From a bacterium 1XD42-1 (lineage in GTDB: Bacteria; Bacillota; Clostridia; Oscillospirales; Ruminococcaceae), in NCBI GenBank assembly GCA_003612625.1, contig RAZJ01000008.1, positions 40,649-104,648 on the forward strand: 64,000 nucleotides of DNA. The letters run 5' to 3'. Shown here in pieces: positions 1 to 9,238 of the stretch; the stretch's first letter is position 1; each line of letters starts with the position of its first letter. The translations under genes were made by a program, and so were the position numbers. Below the pieces are notes generated by a model. That model was not told the origin of the DNA. It was given only the letters and a program-made list of their open reading frames with translations, and did not search any database.

Positions 1-84
1 TGAAAAAGCAGAACTTGTTGTACCACCCATTTGGGAAAGGACAGAACGTACGATGCTTTCAATCTCGTTTGCATTGATGTCCAT
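1..84 (-). CDS. N-terminus of a microcompartment-targeted protein (partial)
   Basis: Only the first 28 codons are present; the gene runs off the left edge. The ATG at 84-82 has a clear AAGGAG ribosome site 8 bases upstream. The N-terminus (MDINANEIESIVRSVLSQMG) is a short amphipathic helix followed by a Gly/Thr/Ser-rich linker, the pattern of an encapsulation peptide that docks enzymes to bacterial microcompartment shells. It resembles the N-terminus of the PduP homologue immediately upstream and follows it after 43 bases, so it is in the same operon. Candidates from known clusters are a second aldehyde or alcohol dehydrogenase, but the catalytic part is not visible. Confidence 0.75.
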   Translation of the reverse strand, partial: MDINANEIESIVRSVLSQMGGTTSSAFS

Positions 85-127
85 AAATATTCACTCCTTA
101 TTTTCTCTATCACATGACAGCCCGGAT

Positions 128-1549
128 TTACACAATACGGAAAGAATCTACCATTGTGCATTTCCGGCGGCGGGTAAAGGATTTTGCTGAAGTCAGCCCT
201 TCTCCGGTTGGCCCGGCAATGGTAAAGGTACAATGACCTTCACTGCCTACCCCCAGGGCTGCGTAAGATGGCGCATTCTTGACAAAAATCGTGGTTTCCA
301 CTTCCCGGGCAAACCGTGTCAGGTTGTCAATATTTTTAGAATGCATATGGGCTGTATGCCGCAGGCCATGTTCCGCTTTTACAGCCATGCTGATGGCTGT
401 GTCAATATCTGCCACCCGTACAATGGCTAAAATCGGCATCATCAATTCGATTTGGACAAAATGATCCTCAAATTGTGCCTCGCAGATAATGCAGCGGACT
501 TCGTCGCCTACTTCAATGCCGATTTCATGGAGGATTTTCTTTGCGTCTTTCCCAACCCATTTTTTATTGATGCAGTATTTCCCGTCTTTTTCTACCAGAA
601 CTACTTTTTCCAGACGTTCCATTTGATCCCGGTCAATGAGATAAGCGCCATTCTGCATCATATAGTATATCAGTTCATCTGCAATATTGGCAAATGCAAA
701 TACTTCTTTTTCTGCCGTACAGGGCAGGTTATTGTCAAAGCAGCAGCCGTCAATAATACATTTTCCGGCTTTTTCAATATCTGCGGTATCATCTACGATA
801 ACAGGCGGATTGCCTGCCCCTGCGCCAATGGCTTTTTTCCCGGAGGAAAGCATCGCTTTTACAACGCCGGGGCCTCCCGTACAAACCAGCATTTTTACTT
901 TCGGGGATTTTACCATAACGTCGTTGGTTTTCATGGTAGGCTTTGCAACGGAAACAGCTAAATTGGCTGGCCCGCCGACTTCCTGGATTGCCCGGTTGAG
1001 CAAATCTACGGCGTATAAAGAAGTCATGACTGCACCGGGATGGGGATTGAAAACAACGGTATTCCCGCCGGCAATCATCCCGATTGTATTACATAAAACC
1101 GTTTCGCTGGGGTTGGTGGAAGGCGTAATTGCCCCGATTACCCCAAAAGGCCCCAGTTCATAAAGCGTCAGACCTTTATCCCCGGAAATGGCTTCTGTTT
1201 TTAAGTCTTCTGTCCCTGGGGTTTTCCAGGCAACATAACGGTGTTTCAGAATCTTATCTGCAACCCGGCCCATGCCGGTTTCTTCTACGCCTAATTTTGC
1301 CATGATTTCCGCTTCTTCCAAAATATGCCTGCGGATAGAAGCGATCATTTCTTCCCGGCGCTCCAGGCTGATATCATAAAGAATTTTCTGGGCTTTATAT
1401 GCAGCATCTATGGCATCTTCCATATTTTCAAATACACCAAGATACTTTTTCCCGTTAATTACGGTGCCATCTGCCGGAGCAGGGGCTGCCGACAAGCCTT
1501 CTACTACTTGACGGACGATCCCTTCGATCTCCTTTTCACTGATGTTCAT
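128..1549 (-). CDS. pduP: CoA-acylating propionaldehyde dehydrogenase PduP
   Basis: Oxidises propionaldehyde to propionyl-CoA with NAD+ inside the microcompartment. The 473-residue length fits PduP/EutE enzymes. Residues 1-19 (NISEKEIEGIVRQVVEGL) form the N-terminal encapsulation helix, followed by an Ala/Pro linker and the aldehyde dehydrogenase fold from about residue 36. The PSTNP cofactor-loop motif, the GAGNPP motif and the catalytic cysteine in NNLPCTAEK are all visible, as is the C-terminal FTIAGPTGEG motif. It starts 3 bases after pduO, so it is co-transcribed. Because lactaldehyde is also produced by the upstream aldolase, the enzyme could act on lactaldehyde too; that is inference. 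Confidence 0.93.
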   Translation of the reverse strand: MNISEKEIEGIVRQVVEGLSAAPAPADGTVINGKKYLGVFENMEDAIDAAYKAQKILYDISLERREEMIASIRRHILEEAEIMAKLGVEETGMGRVADKILKHRYVAWKTPGTEDLKTEAISGDKGLTLYELGPFGVIGAITPSTNPSETVLCNTIGMIAGGNTVVFNPHPGAVMTSLYAVDLLNRAIQEVGGPANLAVSVAKPTMKTNDVMVKSPKVKMLVCTGGPGVVKAMLSSGKKAIGAGAGNPPVIVDDTADIEKAGKCIIDGCCFDNNLPCTAEKEVFAFANIADELIYYMMQNGAYLIDRDQMERLEKVVLVEKDGKYCINKKWVGKDAKKILHEIGIEVGDEVRCIICEAQFEDHFVQIELMMPILAIVRVADIDTAISMAVKAEHGLRHTAHMHSKNIDNLTRFAREVETTIFVKNAPSYAALGVGSEGHCTFTIAGPTGEGLTSAKSFTRRRKCTMVDSFRIV

Positions 1550-1552
1550 GCC

Positions 1553-2569
1553 CTATCTTCCTCCTTCTTGTTCAAAGAGTGCGCGCGCCCACCGCGCTAA
1601 TTCGGTATCCTGTTCCGCTGTTCCTCCGCTGATGCCAAAGCCGCCAATTAAATCATCCTTTTGGTACATGGGGAACCCTCCGCCAAACAGGACGATCCGT
1701 CCATTGCTGCTGTTTTGCAGCCCATATAAAGGTGCTCCCGGCTGGCACAACGGCCCCAATTCTTCTGTGGTACGTTTCAATATGACGCTGGTATAAGCTT
1801 TATTTTGTGCCACTTCTATACTGATCAGCAAAGCGCCCTCCGGACGGAGCAATGTAACTGGATTGCCGCCGCTGTCACAGCAGGCTGTTACAACATCTAT
1901 CCCCAATTCTGTTTTCGCATGGGAGATAGTCTGCTGGCAAAGCCACAAAGCCTTTTCCAGCAATCCGCCCTGCGGCATGGGGCTTCCGGAAGCTTTAACA
2001 GGAACGGGTTCCGGATGCTGTGTTTCAGGAAGGGCAGCTGCCCCTTCTGAAGCGGCGGCAGGCATGGATTCCTCCTGGCCCTGTCCGGCATCGGTAAACC
2101 GGGCCAAAGCATACAGCAGATCAGAAAACCGGTTCAAATACATCATAGCTTCCCGGCTGATTCCGCCGGTCTGCTTACAGGCTACCAGTTCCCGTTCTGC
2201 CCGCCGGGCAACTGCCCGGGCCAAATCCAAAGCTGCTCCTCCGGGACTTCCGCCCGCCAGCACAAAACCTTGAAACTGGCCTGCTGCCCCCATCATCATG
2301 TCAATTGAGGATTCCATTGCTTCAATGCGTTTTCCAGTGGCGAATTTTTCACCGCCTGCAATTTCTCCGGAAAAAGCAATCAAATCTTCCTGCAGCGCTT
2401 TTACTATTTCCTGAGTCCCTGCCGGAAGCTTTCCTCTCGCTACGCCCAAAGCCGATCCTAATTCATCCAAATCCCCCAGCAGAGCGAATACCGGGGCATT
2501 TTTCGGGATGCTGCGGCGGTTGATGGTACTCGCCATACCACCATCCCCGCTTTTGGTGTAAATGCTCAA
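1553..2569 (-). CDS. pduO: PduO-type ATP:cob(I)alamin adenosyltransferase with C-terminal heme-binding domain
   Basis: Adenosylates cob(I)alamin to make the cofactor of the diol dehydratase encoded upstream. The 338-residue, two-domain architecture matches Salmonella PduO. Residues 1-165 are the adenosyltransferase domain: the N-terminal YTKSGDGG motif binds the ATP phosphates, and the ELVACKQTGG-ISREAMMYLNRFSD segment forms the corrin-side helices. A Glu/Pro/Ala-rich linker (about 166-200) leads to a GlcG/HbpS-type (DUF336) heme-binding domain, ending in GGFPMYQKDDLIGGFGISGG. It lies between pduG and pduP with short gaps in the same operon. Confidence 0.92.
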   Translation of the reverse strand: MSIYTKSGDGGMASTINRRSIPKNAPVFALLGDLDELGSALGVARGKLPAGTQEIVKALQEDLIAFSGEIAGGEKFATGKRIEAMESSIDMMMGAAGQFQGFVLAGGSPGGAALDLARAVARRAERELVACKQTGGISREAMMYLNRFSDLLYALARFTDAGQGQEESMPAAASEGAAALPETQHPEPVPVKASGSPMPQGGLLEKALWLCQQTISHAKTELGIDVVTACCDSGGNPVTLLRPEGALLISIEVAQNKAYTSVILKRTTEELGPLCQPGAPLYGLQNSSNGRIVLFGGGFPMYQKDDLIGGFGISGGTAEQDTELARWARALFEQEGGR

Positions 2570-2593
2570 TTTTTCGCCTCCTTACAGGCGAGT

Positions 2594-4411
2594 CTAAAGG
2601 TTTCCTCCCCCTTCTGAAAGGGCCAAGCCTAAAGCTACGGCACTGTGGGGCGGGAGAAACCCTAATAAATTTGCCCGGCCTGTGGTAATCCGCCAAGCTG
2701 CCAGATATTCCGCTAAAATATCCGGAATTTCAAAATCCTGGGAGCTGCCCCCCACCAGCACAACAGAACCAATCCTGCGGATATCCCCGTCTGGGGCTAC
2801 CGCTTCCAAGGCTCTCTGGGCATTTGGCAGGAAAACTTTTTGTTTTGCCTGCCTGCGGGTCTGGGCAATTTTATCCATGGTCAGTTTTTTACTGCTGCGG
2901 ATGGGTACCAAGCCTTCGCTGGTATCCACCACAACACGGGAATAAAATTGCGGAGGCAAGGGTTCCGCAACAAACCTGACGCTCCCATCCTCAAACCGTA
3001 AAAATAATAATCCTTCTACTTTGGCTAAGGGGTACTTTTTGATCCGTTCCGCCAGATCCCGATCCCGCAAGTCCAATTCTTGATCGATCATCCGGGTAAC
3101 CATTTCCCCTGCGCCTGCATGATGAACCGCTTTCACAATCCCTTTTTCATCAATCAGCGCGGCATCTGTGGAGCCGCCGCCTAAATCAAGGATGGCTAAG
3201 GGAATCCCTGCGCCAGGAGTTGTCAATGCCCCCCGCAAAGCCATTTCCGCCTCCCGTCCGTAAACGGTGACAGGTATATGGGTACGTTCTTCCAATCCCT
3301 GTGCAATTTTCCGCATGGGCAGGGCGGAAGTCTGTACCATAGCCGCTAACATTACTGCATTTTCCATAGCGCGTTCCCCGGCTAAAGCCCCTCCTACTTC
3401 CGTAGCCGCAAAAGTATCTGCTGCCAGTAAGCCGGTGATCCGCATTTGTTTTTCATCTTGTTCGGTCAGCTCTGCCATGGTTTGCTTTACAGAATGAAGC
3501 AGGCCCCCTACGTTGGTACCTTCTTCCCCTTTGGCATCCTGTAATTCCCCGGCCCGGCGCTGGGCTTCCATAATCGCATCTGCGCCGGCGTTCACATCCA
3601 GGGTTTCATTCCGTTTAGCCCCTATCAAAGTCAGGTTCCCTGCCCGGATTCTTCTGGTTTCCACCTGGGCGCCTTTGGCCCGGAGCACAACTCCCGACCG
3701 GCATCCGGTTAAACTGCGGGCTACTGGAATGGACTCCCGTGTCTGTCTGGCATCCAGCCCAAAAAGACCTGCAATCCCATAGGGATTGGAAAGGGTTTTA
3801 ATACTTTGCCCATTCCCTGCCACTTCCACAGCGGCAGGGACGCCAATTTCTACTTTTGCAATGCCTGCCACTTCATCCACAATGGGGATGGTATGGGAAA
3901 TCCGATTGGCAATCAATACGCCGTCATCATTTTTACAAATAACAGCCACTACGGAAATTCCCCGCTGAAAAGCCTCGTTCAACCTTTTGGCAGTTTCATA
4001 GTAAGGCACATCCCCTACCACAGCTACCAGAGGCCCGCTGCCTTCCAGCTTTTCCAAAGGGGCTGTCATGCCATATGCAAGGCCCTCGCCTCCTGGCGTA
4101 TCGGGATTATGTCCAATCATGGCAGAACCAATCACAACCGTTTCACTGACGGTATCCATGCTCAGGTTGCTGATCACCGGAGCTGCCTGGTTAATCCGGA
4201 TTCCAGCCAGATCCCCGCAGGAAAGCCCTGCGGAAGCCAGGGCTTCCCGAAGGGCGTTTTCACAGCCCTCCACATTCCGTACCGTCCCCTTCACCCCGGT
4301 GGTAGGCTTCATGGCAGAACTGACATAAGCCGGTTTTCCACTGCCATGATCCATAATAACAGCTTCTGTTGTGGAATTGCCAATATCAATCCCAGCTAAC
4401 AGCTTCCGCAC
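2594..4411 (-). CDS. pduG: Diol dehydratase reactivase large subunit PduG
   Basis: An ATP-dependent, chaperone-like factor that releases damaged cobalamin from the dehydratase so that intact adenosylcobalamin can rebind. At 605 residues it is close to the usual 610. The actin-like ATPase signatures are visible: IDIGNSTTEAVI near the N-terminus, LDLGGGSTDAA in the second lobe and VLVGGSSQDFEIP near the C-terminus. It begins 4 bases after pduE. The small partner PduH, normally encoded directly after pduG, is not present here: the next gene is pduO after 24 bases. PduH must be elsewhere or replaced. Confidence 0.93.
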   Translation of the reverse strand: MRKLLAGIDIGNSTTEAVIMDHGSGKPAYVSSAMKPTTGVKGTVRNVEGCENALREALASAGLSCGDLAGIRINQAAPVISNLSMDTVSETVVIGSAMIGHNPDTPGGEGLAYGMTAPLEKLEGSGPLVAVVGDVPYYETAKRLNEAFQRGISVVAVICKNDDGVLIANRISHTIPIVDEVAGIAKVEIGVPAAVEVAGNGQSIKTLSNPYGIAGLFGLDARQTRESIPVARSLTGCRSGVVLRAKGAQVETRRIRAGNLTLIGAKRNETLDVNAGADAIMEAQRRAGELQDAKGEEGTNVGGLLHSVKQTMAELTEQDEKQMRITGLLAADTFAATEVGGALAGERAMENAVMLAAMVQTSALPMRKIAQGLEERTHIPVTVYGREAEMALRGALTTPGAGIPLAILDLGGGSTDAALIDEKGIVKAVHHAGAGEMVTRMIDQELDLRDRDLAERIKKYPLAKVEGLLFLRFEDGSVRFVAEPLPPQFYSRVVVDTSEGLVPIRSSKKLTMDKIAQTRRQAKQKVFLPNAQRALEAVAPDGDIRRIGSVVLVGGSSQDFEIPDILAEYLAAWRITTGRANLLGFLPPHSAVALGLALSEGGGNL

Positions 4412-4415
4412 TGGC

Positions 4416-4961
4416 TCACCCCGCCTTCAGAATGCCGCGTTTTTCATAAACTTCCACAGCTTCCCGTACCAAAGCGGCACACATAGGAGCATGATACTGG
4501 GTTTCTAACGTCTTTGCCAGTTCCAGCAGTTGGGCTTTTGTGGCGCGGTTCGGCCGGAGCATATCATACATCCGGATCACTTCTTCATCCGGCACTTGTG
4601 TCAGTTCTGCTGCCCGCCGCAGGTTTTCTCCCATAGCCGGTTTTCCTGCATCCTGGGCAATGTCCGCCTGGGCCCGCAGCATTTCCGGAGAAATGCGCAC
4701 ATCTGCCATTGTGACTTTGCCTTCCAGAACGCTTTCCAGCGTAATGTCATCCACCGTTTTTCCGGTAGGCGTCCGAATGGCATCCCGATGCTTTTCCAGC
4801 ATGGGATAATCCTGCTGGGTATACTGGCCGGAAGCTGCCGGGGCAGGCTGGGGCGGGTTTGGCGCTGGCTTTAAGTCTTTCACCAGGGTTTCCATGACAG
4901 GTGCTGCCTGCTGCAGTTCTTTTGCCAAAGCAGCTACCAGGGCTTCTACATTATTCGCCAT
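4416..4961 (-). CDS. pduE: Propanediol dehydratase small subunit PduE
   Basis: Gamma subunit of the adenosylcobalamin-dependent 1,2-propanediol dehydratase. The start was set at the ATG at 4961 (MANNVEALV) because a GGAGGTGG ribosome site lies 8 bases upstream and the longer reading frame merely runs through pduD. This gives 181 residues against about 173 in Salmonella. It overlaps the end of pduD by 11 bases, indicating translational coupling. The N-terminal 20 residues form an amphipathic helix followed by a Pro/Ala-rich linker (about residues 30-45), as in medium and small subunits whose N-termini serve in encapsulation. The conserved core ([29 protein letters not shown]) follows. Confidence 0.93.
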   Translation of the reverse strand: MANNVEALVAALAKELQQAAPVMETLVKDLKPAPNPPQPAPAASGQYTQQDYPMLEKHRDAIRTPTGKTVDDITLESVLEGKVTMADVRISPEMLRAQADIAQDAGKPAMGENLRRAAELTQVPDEEVIRMYDMLRPNRATKAQLLELAKTLETQYHAPMCAALVREAVEVYEKRGILKAG

Positions 4962-5622
4962 CCTGCCACACCACCTCCAATGCCAAAGGTTTTTGTCCTT
5001 CCCGAATCTGTTCTGTTTCCTTAATGTGAAGGATAGCGGCTTTTGTCTGGTATTTGGGCCGTACCATGCAGTCATTTACCGTTTCAATAGGAACCGGGGA
5101 CTGCCCCTTGGCATACCGGGCCGCATTTTTGCCGATTTTCCGGTAAATTTCCAACGTAATCACCGGAGCCTGGGGGAAAAGTTCCAGATTCGATAAGGGA
5201 TAAAGATCCTTCTGATGGATTACGGCTGTCCCTTTGCTTTGCAGGCCAATGCCAATTCCGGAACCGCTGTAAACTGCGGCACGTTTGGCAATAAACGAAA
5301 CATCCGAAATATCAGCTACCCGGATAAACCGGGGCTTTAAGCCTTCTTCTTCAATGCCTGCCGCAATTTCCCGCAATACCTGGGAATGAGGCAGGCCGCA
5401 GATGGTTTTGGTCTGGGCCGCCCCAAAAGCAGGTGCAAGTCCGATCACTACTTCATCTGGATAAGCGCCAACAGGAGCTTCCCCAATCTCCCGAATCGAA
5501 AATCCCTTGGGGCTTTCCGCCGCAGAAACAGGATGATTTTCTGTTTCCGGCTGTTGAGCGCTTTGTAAGGCGGAAATAACCCGGCGGGTAATTTCTGCTA
5601 CAAGCTGTTCATTATATGCCAT
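4951..5622 (-). CDS. pduD: Propanediol dehydratase medium subunit PduD
   Basis: Beta subunit of the B12-dependent diol dehydratase, which helps hold the cobalamin. Two in-frame ATGs are possible (5631 and 5622). I chose 5622 ([15 protein letters not shown]) because the AAGGGGG ribosome site is then about 9 bases upstream, whereas the ATG at 5631 directly abuts it. The protein is then 223 residues, the usual size. The N-terminal helix followed by a Gln/Pro/Glu-rich linker resembles the encapsulation peptide known for PduD. Motifs [13 protein letters not shown] and GIGLQSKGT are typical of the family. The start lies 5 bases beyond the pduC stop. Confidence 0.93.
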   Translation of the reverse strand: MAYNEQLVAEITRRVISALQSAQQPETENHPVSAAESPKGFSIREIGEAPVGAYPDEVVIGLAPAFGAAQTKTICGLPHSQVLREIAAGIEEEGLKPRFIRVADISDVSFIAKRAAVYSGSGIGIGLQSKGTAVIHQKDLYPLSNLELFPQAPVITLEIYRKIGKNAARYAKGQSPVPIETVNDCMVRPKYQTKAAILHIKETEQIREGQKPLALEVVWQDGE

Positions 5623-5627
5623 TGCGC

Positions 5628-7301
5628 TCATCCCCCTTGATAAGTTTTCGGGTCAAAAGCTTGCGGAATGGCTTTTACTTTTTCCCAAGCTTCCCCCTTC
5701 AACCGGTAACCCGTTCCAGGCCCCCGGTAAGTGTTTTTGTCATTGACGGAACTGTGTACATGGAAATCCCGATCCAAAATTGCGGCTGTCTGCAAGTAAT
5801 CCCCGGAAATCCGTTGTTTCAGCATTTCCAGAATGGAACGGGCTACATCTTCATGGCCCCTGGCTGCTAAAGCTTTTACCAGATCCAAACCATTGATTTC
5901 CCCTTCCTGGATACGCTTTGCAGAACGGAGGTCTTCGTCAATTTTCCGTTTGGCTGTAATATCATTGCTGCCATGGGCATAAACGCATTGTTCTACTTGT
6001 TCTTCCGTTACCGGCTCAAAGCCTAAACGGTCAAACAATGCCTGCATTGCCCTTGCAGCCTTCATCCGTACCGAAACAGCTTGTTCCTCTGTAACCGGAC
6101 GCAAGCCTCCATCTACTTTTAAATCCCGCTGGATGACATTATAATCGTCAAAGTCATCGGCTTCAAAATTGGAGCCGGCAAACATATTGTCATAATTTGG
6201 TGTGCAGCTATACCCGGAAAAGATAAAATCTGTTCCCGGCAGCATCTGCATCAGCATCCGGGCTGTCCGCCGGATGTCAGAATGGGAAAAGCTTTGGTCA
6301 TTGCTGGAAGCACATTCCAAGCCCAGCATGGCGGCAATTAAATTTTCTGCCAGTACCGCCCGGATTCCGGAAGGTACAGAGCTGCATAAACCAATACAGC
6401 TTACAGAACCATTTTGCGTACCCTGGACGCCAGCCCCTTTAATGACCAGCAGGCACCGGGCTTCCAGATAGAGCATGGATTTTTGTTCCGCGTTCCCCAT
6501 CAATGCTTCTGAGGCCGTACCCGAAGTGCAGCGGACTTTCATCCCCCGGGAAGCATAAGCTGCCGCCAAAAAAGCTTTGGAATAAGGGGTATCATCCCCG
6601 TCTGTAAAGACTTTTTCCGTACCATATACAGAAAGGGTTTCTGCATAGGTGGTAATGCCTAACATCCCCAACATTAACTCGGTTGCTTCTTCTACGGCGC
6701 ATTGGGAAAGGACTCCGGGCCGCCCGCACTGGGAGCCAATCAGCAGTCCCACTGCGCATAAAGGTGCATAACGGGCTACCCCTACGGTAGTTTCCGTTTC
6801 CGCGAAGCCCCGCAAAGCCGCTTCCGCAGCATCACAGGCAATTTGCACCGGATTATCGTCTTTATTGGTTACATGGGTCTGGTTGGCTGGGAAAGACCGT
6901 TCCCGAAGCTTCTGCATTGCCATCATCATTTCAACCACGTTCAAATGGCCCATGACCTGGCACAATTTTGCAGGGGTCATCCCGCCTGCCAGCCGTGTGA
7001 TTTCTTCTTTGCCCCGGCTGATGTCAACCAAACGGCGGGCAAATTCCAACGAATCAATCTTCATGGCTTCTTCCGCCACAGCAAGATCAATGGCATGATC
7101 CGCGATAAAGGAGTCGTTGAAATCAAAATCTTCCCGGCGTTTGCCATCCATTTCTGTCACCCGGCCCCCTTCAATTTTCAAAGAGGGAGCCGGATCGTAT
7201 GGAGAATCCATTGCAATAAAGCCCATTTCAGGACATTCCTGCACAAAGCAATCCTGATTGACAGGCCGGGCCGCCAGGACTTCAAAGCGTTTGCTTTTCA
7301 T
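5628..7301 (-). CDS. pduC: Propanediol dehydratase large subunit PduC
   Basis: Catalytic alpha subunit, which forms the TIM barrel that dehydrates 1,2-propanediol to propionaldehyde by an adenosylcobalamin radical route. It has 557 residues against about 554 in the family. The N-terminus ([19 protein letters not shown]) and the internal segments [32 protein letters not shown] and [19 protein letters not shown] are characteristic, carrying the substrate- and K+/Ca2+-binding residues. It lies between the class II aldolase gene and pduD. With pduD, pduE and pduG it identifies the cluster as the vitamin-B12-dependent rather than the glycyl-radical type. Confidence 0.96.
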   Translation of the reverse strand: MKSKRFEVLAARPVNQDCFVQECPEMGFIAMDSPYDPAPSLKIEGGRVTEMDGKRREDFDFNDSFIADHAIDLAVAEEAMKIDSLEFARRLVDISRGKEEITRLAGGMTPAKLCQVMGHLNVVEMMMAMQKLRERSFPANQTHVTNKDDNPVQIACDAAEAALRGFAETETTVGVARYAPLCAVGLLIGSQCGRPGVLSQCAVEEATELMLGMLGITTYAETLSVYGTEKVFTDGDDTPYSKAFLAAAYASRGMKVRCTSGTASEALMGNAEQKSMLYLEARCLLVIKGAGVQGTQNGSVSCIGLCSSVPSGIRAVLAENLIAAMLGLECASSNDQSFSHSDIRRTARMLMQMLPGTDFIFSGYSCTPNYDNMFAGSNFEADDFDDYNVIQRDLKVDGGLRPVTEEQAVSVRMKAARAMQALFDRLGFEPVTEEQVEQCVYAHGSNDITAKRKIDEDLRSAKRIQEGEINGLDLVKALAARGHEDVARSILEMLKQRISGDYLQTAAILDRDFHVHSSVNDKNTYRGPGTGYRLKGEAWEKVKAIPQAFDPKTYQGG

Positions 7302-7364
7302 ATCGTTACCTTCCTTCCGCCATCTGCAAGGCCCTTCTAACAGGGCCTCGGCAAAAGTCCGGCA

Positions 7365-8189
7365 TTATTTCATAGCGGCAAGGACTTTTCTTGTAATCTC
7401 TTTTACCAGAGCATCTTTATCATTGGCTGCTGGTGCGGATGCTGTATTGCAGGCAGTACAGGAGGCTTTTTCTTCCGGCAGCTTGCAATGGCATTGATCG
7501 GTACCCCGGTGGGAACAACGGGCACAGCCAGGATGACGGCCAGGCAGCTTCATTTGCTTACGGATTTCGATCAAACGTTCAATTTGTTCACAGGTCAGCT
7601 CCTGCATACCGCCGATTTGTTTTGCATACAGGCTGACTTTTGCCCAGTATTCCAGCGTTTCCATCCGGAAATAAGCCTGTGTTAAGTCTACGCCTACGGA
7701 CAAAGCGCCATGGTTTTGCAGCAATACTGCATCATGATCCTTCAAAGCATCGGAAATGGCTTCCGGAATTTCCATGGTGGAAGGTGTGCCATATTTGGTC
7801 AGGGGTACTTCGCCCAGGAAGATAATGACTTCTGGCATAATCATGGCATCCAGAGGCAAACCGCAAACAGCATGGGCTGTGGCAACTGGAGGATGGGCAT
7901 GGACAACAGCATTGACGTCAGGACGTTCCTGATAAACACGCAGGTGCATTTTGAATTCGGAAGAAATCCGGTATTTGGCATTTGGCTCTAATAAATTGCC
8001 CTGGCCGTCTACTTTTAAGATCATATCCGGGGTCATAAAGCCTTTTGAAACGCCGGTAGGGGTACAATAAAATTCATTGGGTCCTACTTTATAAGAAAAG
8101 TTACCGTCATTTGCTGCTACAAACCCATTTTGATAGATTCTGCGGCCAATATCGCAGAGCTGTTTTTTGATTTCGTAAGCCGATGTCAT
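7365..8189 (-). CDS. Class II sugar-phosphate aldolase with Cys-rich linker and C-terminal encapsulation peptide
   Basis: Member of the L-fuculose/L-rhamnulose-phosphate aldolase family, which splits the phosphorylated deoxy-ketose into DHAP and L-lactaldehyde. The ATG at 8189 (MTSAYEIKKQL) was chosen because AAGGAG lies 8 bases upstream; the protein has 274 residues. The zinc-ligand histidines are visible in VVHAHPP and LLQNHGAL, and the catalytic acid lies in the ANDGNFS/IMPEVI region. After the fold ends, near residue 215, six cysteines follow in the order CARC, CHC, CTAC. The protein then ends in DKDALVKEITRKVLAAMK, a typical shell-targeting helix. First gene of the pdu operon; whether the substrate is fuculose- or rhamnulose-phosphate cannot be decided. 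Confidence 0.88.
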   Translation of the reverse strand: MTSAYEIKKQLCDIGRRIYQNGFVAANDGNFSYKVGPNEFYCTPTGVSKGFMTPDMILKVDGQGNLLEPNAKYRISSEFKMHLRVYQERPDVNAVVHAHPPVATAHAVCGLPLDAMIMPEVIIFLGEVPLTKYGTPSTMEIPEAISDALKDHDAVLLQNHGALSVGVDLTQAYFRMETLEYWAKVSLYAKQIGGMQELTCEQIERLIEIRKQMKLPGRHPGCARCSHRGTDQCHCKLPEEKASCTACNTASAPAANDKDALVKEITRKVLAAMK

Positions 8190-8221
8190 TAACTTCGTCT
8201 CCTTTTTTGATTCATATTTCC

Positions 8222-8242
8222 TGCCGGTAAAATCCGGCGGTA
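8222..8242. repeat. Small palindrome in the leader of the aldolase/pdu operon
   Basis: The arms GCCGG and CCGGC flank TAAAAT about 45 bases upstream of the aldolase start. It could be a small RNA hairpin or a protein-binding site in the operon leader. No poly-T follows, so it is not a terminator. Confidence 0.35.
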
Positions 8243-8371
8243 ATCCATATATTTGCATTTCCACCCGTTTGCTGTTATGATAAAGGACAGCAGGAGGAAT
8301 GATTCCTTATTTCCTATTTTATCAAATTTTTTCATCATGCGCTACCCTTGGCGCTGTATTTGCGAAAATAA

Positions 8372-8391
8372 CAAAAATTTTTTAATTTTTG
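8372..8391. promoter_or_regulatory. Candidate DeoR operator in the divergent pdu/deoR region
   Basis: The 244-base divergent region (8190-8433) contains the palindrome CAAAAATT-TTTT-AATTTTTG. It lies about 40 bases upstream of deoR on one side and about 180 bases upstream of the aldolase on the other. It is AT-rich, so chance symmetry is possible. Its position between a regulator and its likely target operon makes it the best operator candidate here. Confidence 0.35.
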
Positions 8392-8433
8392 CTCAAAAAT
8401 GCGCAGTTTTAATCAAGATAAGGGGGAATTTTC

Positions 8434-9207
8434 ATGCTTGCCTATGAACGGAAAAAACAAATCCTTGATTTTTTGCGGCAGCAGGGCCGATTCGTTACCG
8501 TAGAAGAACTTTGTGAAAATTTATATGCCAGCGGCGCAACCATCCGGCGGGATCTGAAAGAACTGGAAGAAAGCCGCCTGATCCGCCGGGCCAGAGGCGG
8601 GGCCATCCTTTTGGAAAGCAGTACCAGTGAAGATCCCCTGGCTTTCCGGGAAACCCAGAATGCCATGAAAAAACAGATTATTGCAGAATCTGCCTGCAAA
8701 TATATCCGGGACGGGATGACGTTATTTTTAGATTCCTCCAGCACCGTATTCCTGCTGGCCCGGATGCTGGATCAATTCCAGGAATTAAAAGTCATTACCA
8801 ACGGCCTGAAAACCGCCCTGCTTTTATCGGATTTTAAAAATGTCCGGGTCATCTGCACAGGCGGGACTTTGCGGGAAAATTCCAAATCCATGGTAGGGGA
8901 TGCGGCCCGGGCTACGGCAGCCCGTTTCAATGGGGATCTGGCGCTGATTTCCTGCCGGGGGTTTTCCATTGAAAACGGCGTTTCCGAAGCCAGCGAAGAA
9001 GAATACTGCGTCAAGCGGCAGTTCCTGCAAAACAGCCGCCGGGCCTTGCTTTTATGCGACACGTCCAAAATGAATGTGGATTTCTTATGCCGGCTGGCGC
9101 CTTTATCCCAATTTTATGAAGTGATTACGGAACGGAAAGAAACCAACGATTTGTGCAACCAGCATACGCAGATTGCAAAAATAAAACAGCCGCCCCACGC
9201 CGGATAA
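8434..9207 (+). CDS. DeoR/GlpR-family sugar-operon repressor
   Basis: A 257-residue DeoR-type regulator. Residues 1-56 form the winged helix-turn-helix (RKKQILDFL, TVEELCENLYASGATIRRDL with the recognition helix). The rest is the sugar-phosphate-sensing domain, with DSSSTVFLLA, VITNGLKTALLL and CTGGTLRE, the typical phosphosugar-binding elements. It starts at an ATG preceded by AAGGGGG. It is transcribed divergently from the aldolase/pdu operon and is the obvious candidate to control it in response to a phosphorylated deoxy-sugar. The ligand cannot be read from the sequence. Its stop codon lies inside the following terminator hairpin. Confidence 0.9.
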   Translation: MLAYERKKQILDFLRQQGRFVTVEELCENLYASGATIRRDLKELEESRLIRRARGGAILLESSTSEDPLAFRETQNAMKKQIIAESACKYIRDGMTLFLDSSSTVFLLARMLDQFQELKVITNGLKTALLLSDFKNVRVICTGGTLRENSKSMVGDAARATAARFNGDLALISCRGFSIENGVSEASEEEYCVKRQFLQNSRRALLLCDTSKMNVDFLCRLAPLSQFYEVITERKETNDLCNQHTQIAKIKQPPHAG

Positions 9208-9238
9208 AACCTCCGGCGCAGGGGTATTTTTTTATTTT
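9193..9238. terminator. Bidirectional terminator between deoR and fucU
   Basis: The stem CGCCGGA/TCCGGCG with a 7-base loop is extended by CCCC/GGGG. On the plus strand it is followed by TATTTTTTTATTTTT. On the minus strand TTTTATTTTT follows some 6 bases after the stem. It serves two convergent genes and overlaps the last codons of deoR. Confidence 0.85.

Noticed and set aside
2463..2696. A 77-residue minus-strand reading frame between pduG and pduO as a possible pduH
   Set aside because: It overlaps the ends of both genes in another frame, has no PduH-like motif and no clear ribosome site.
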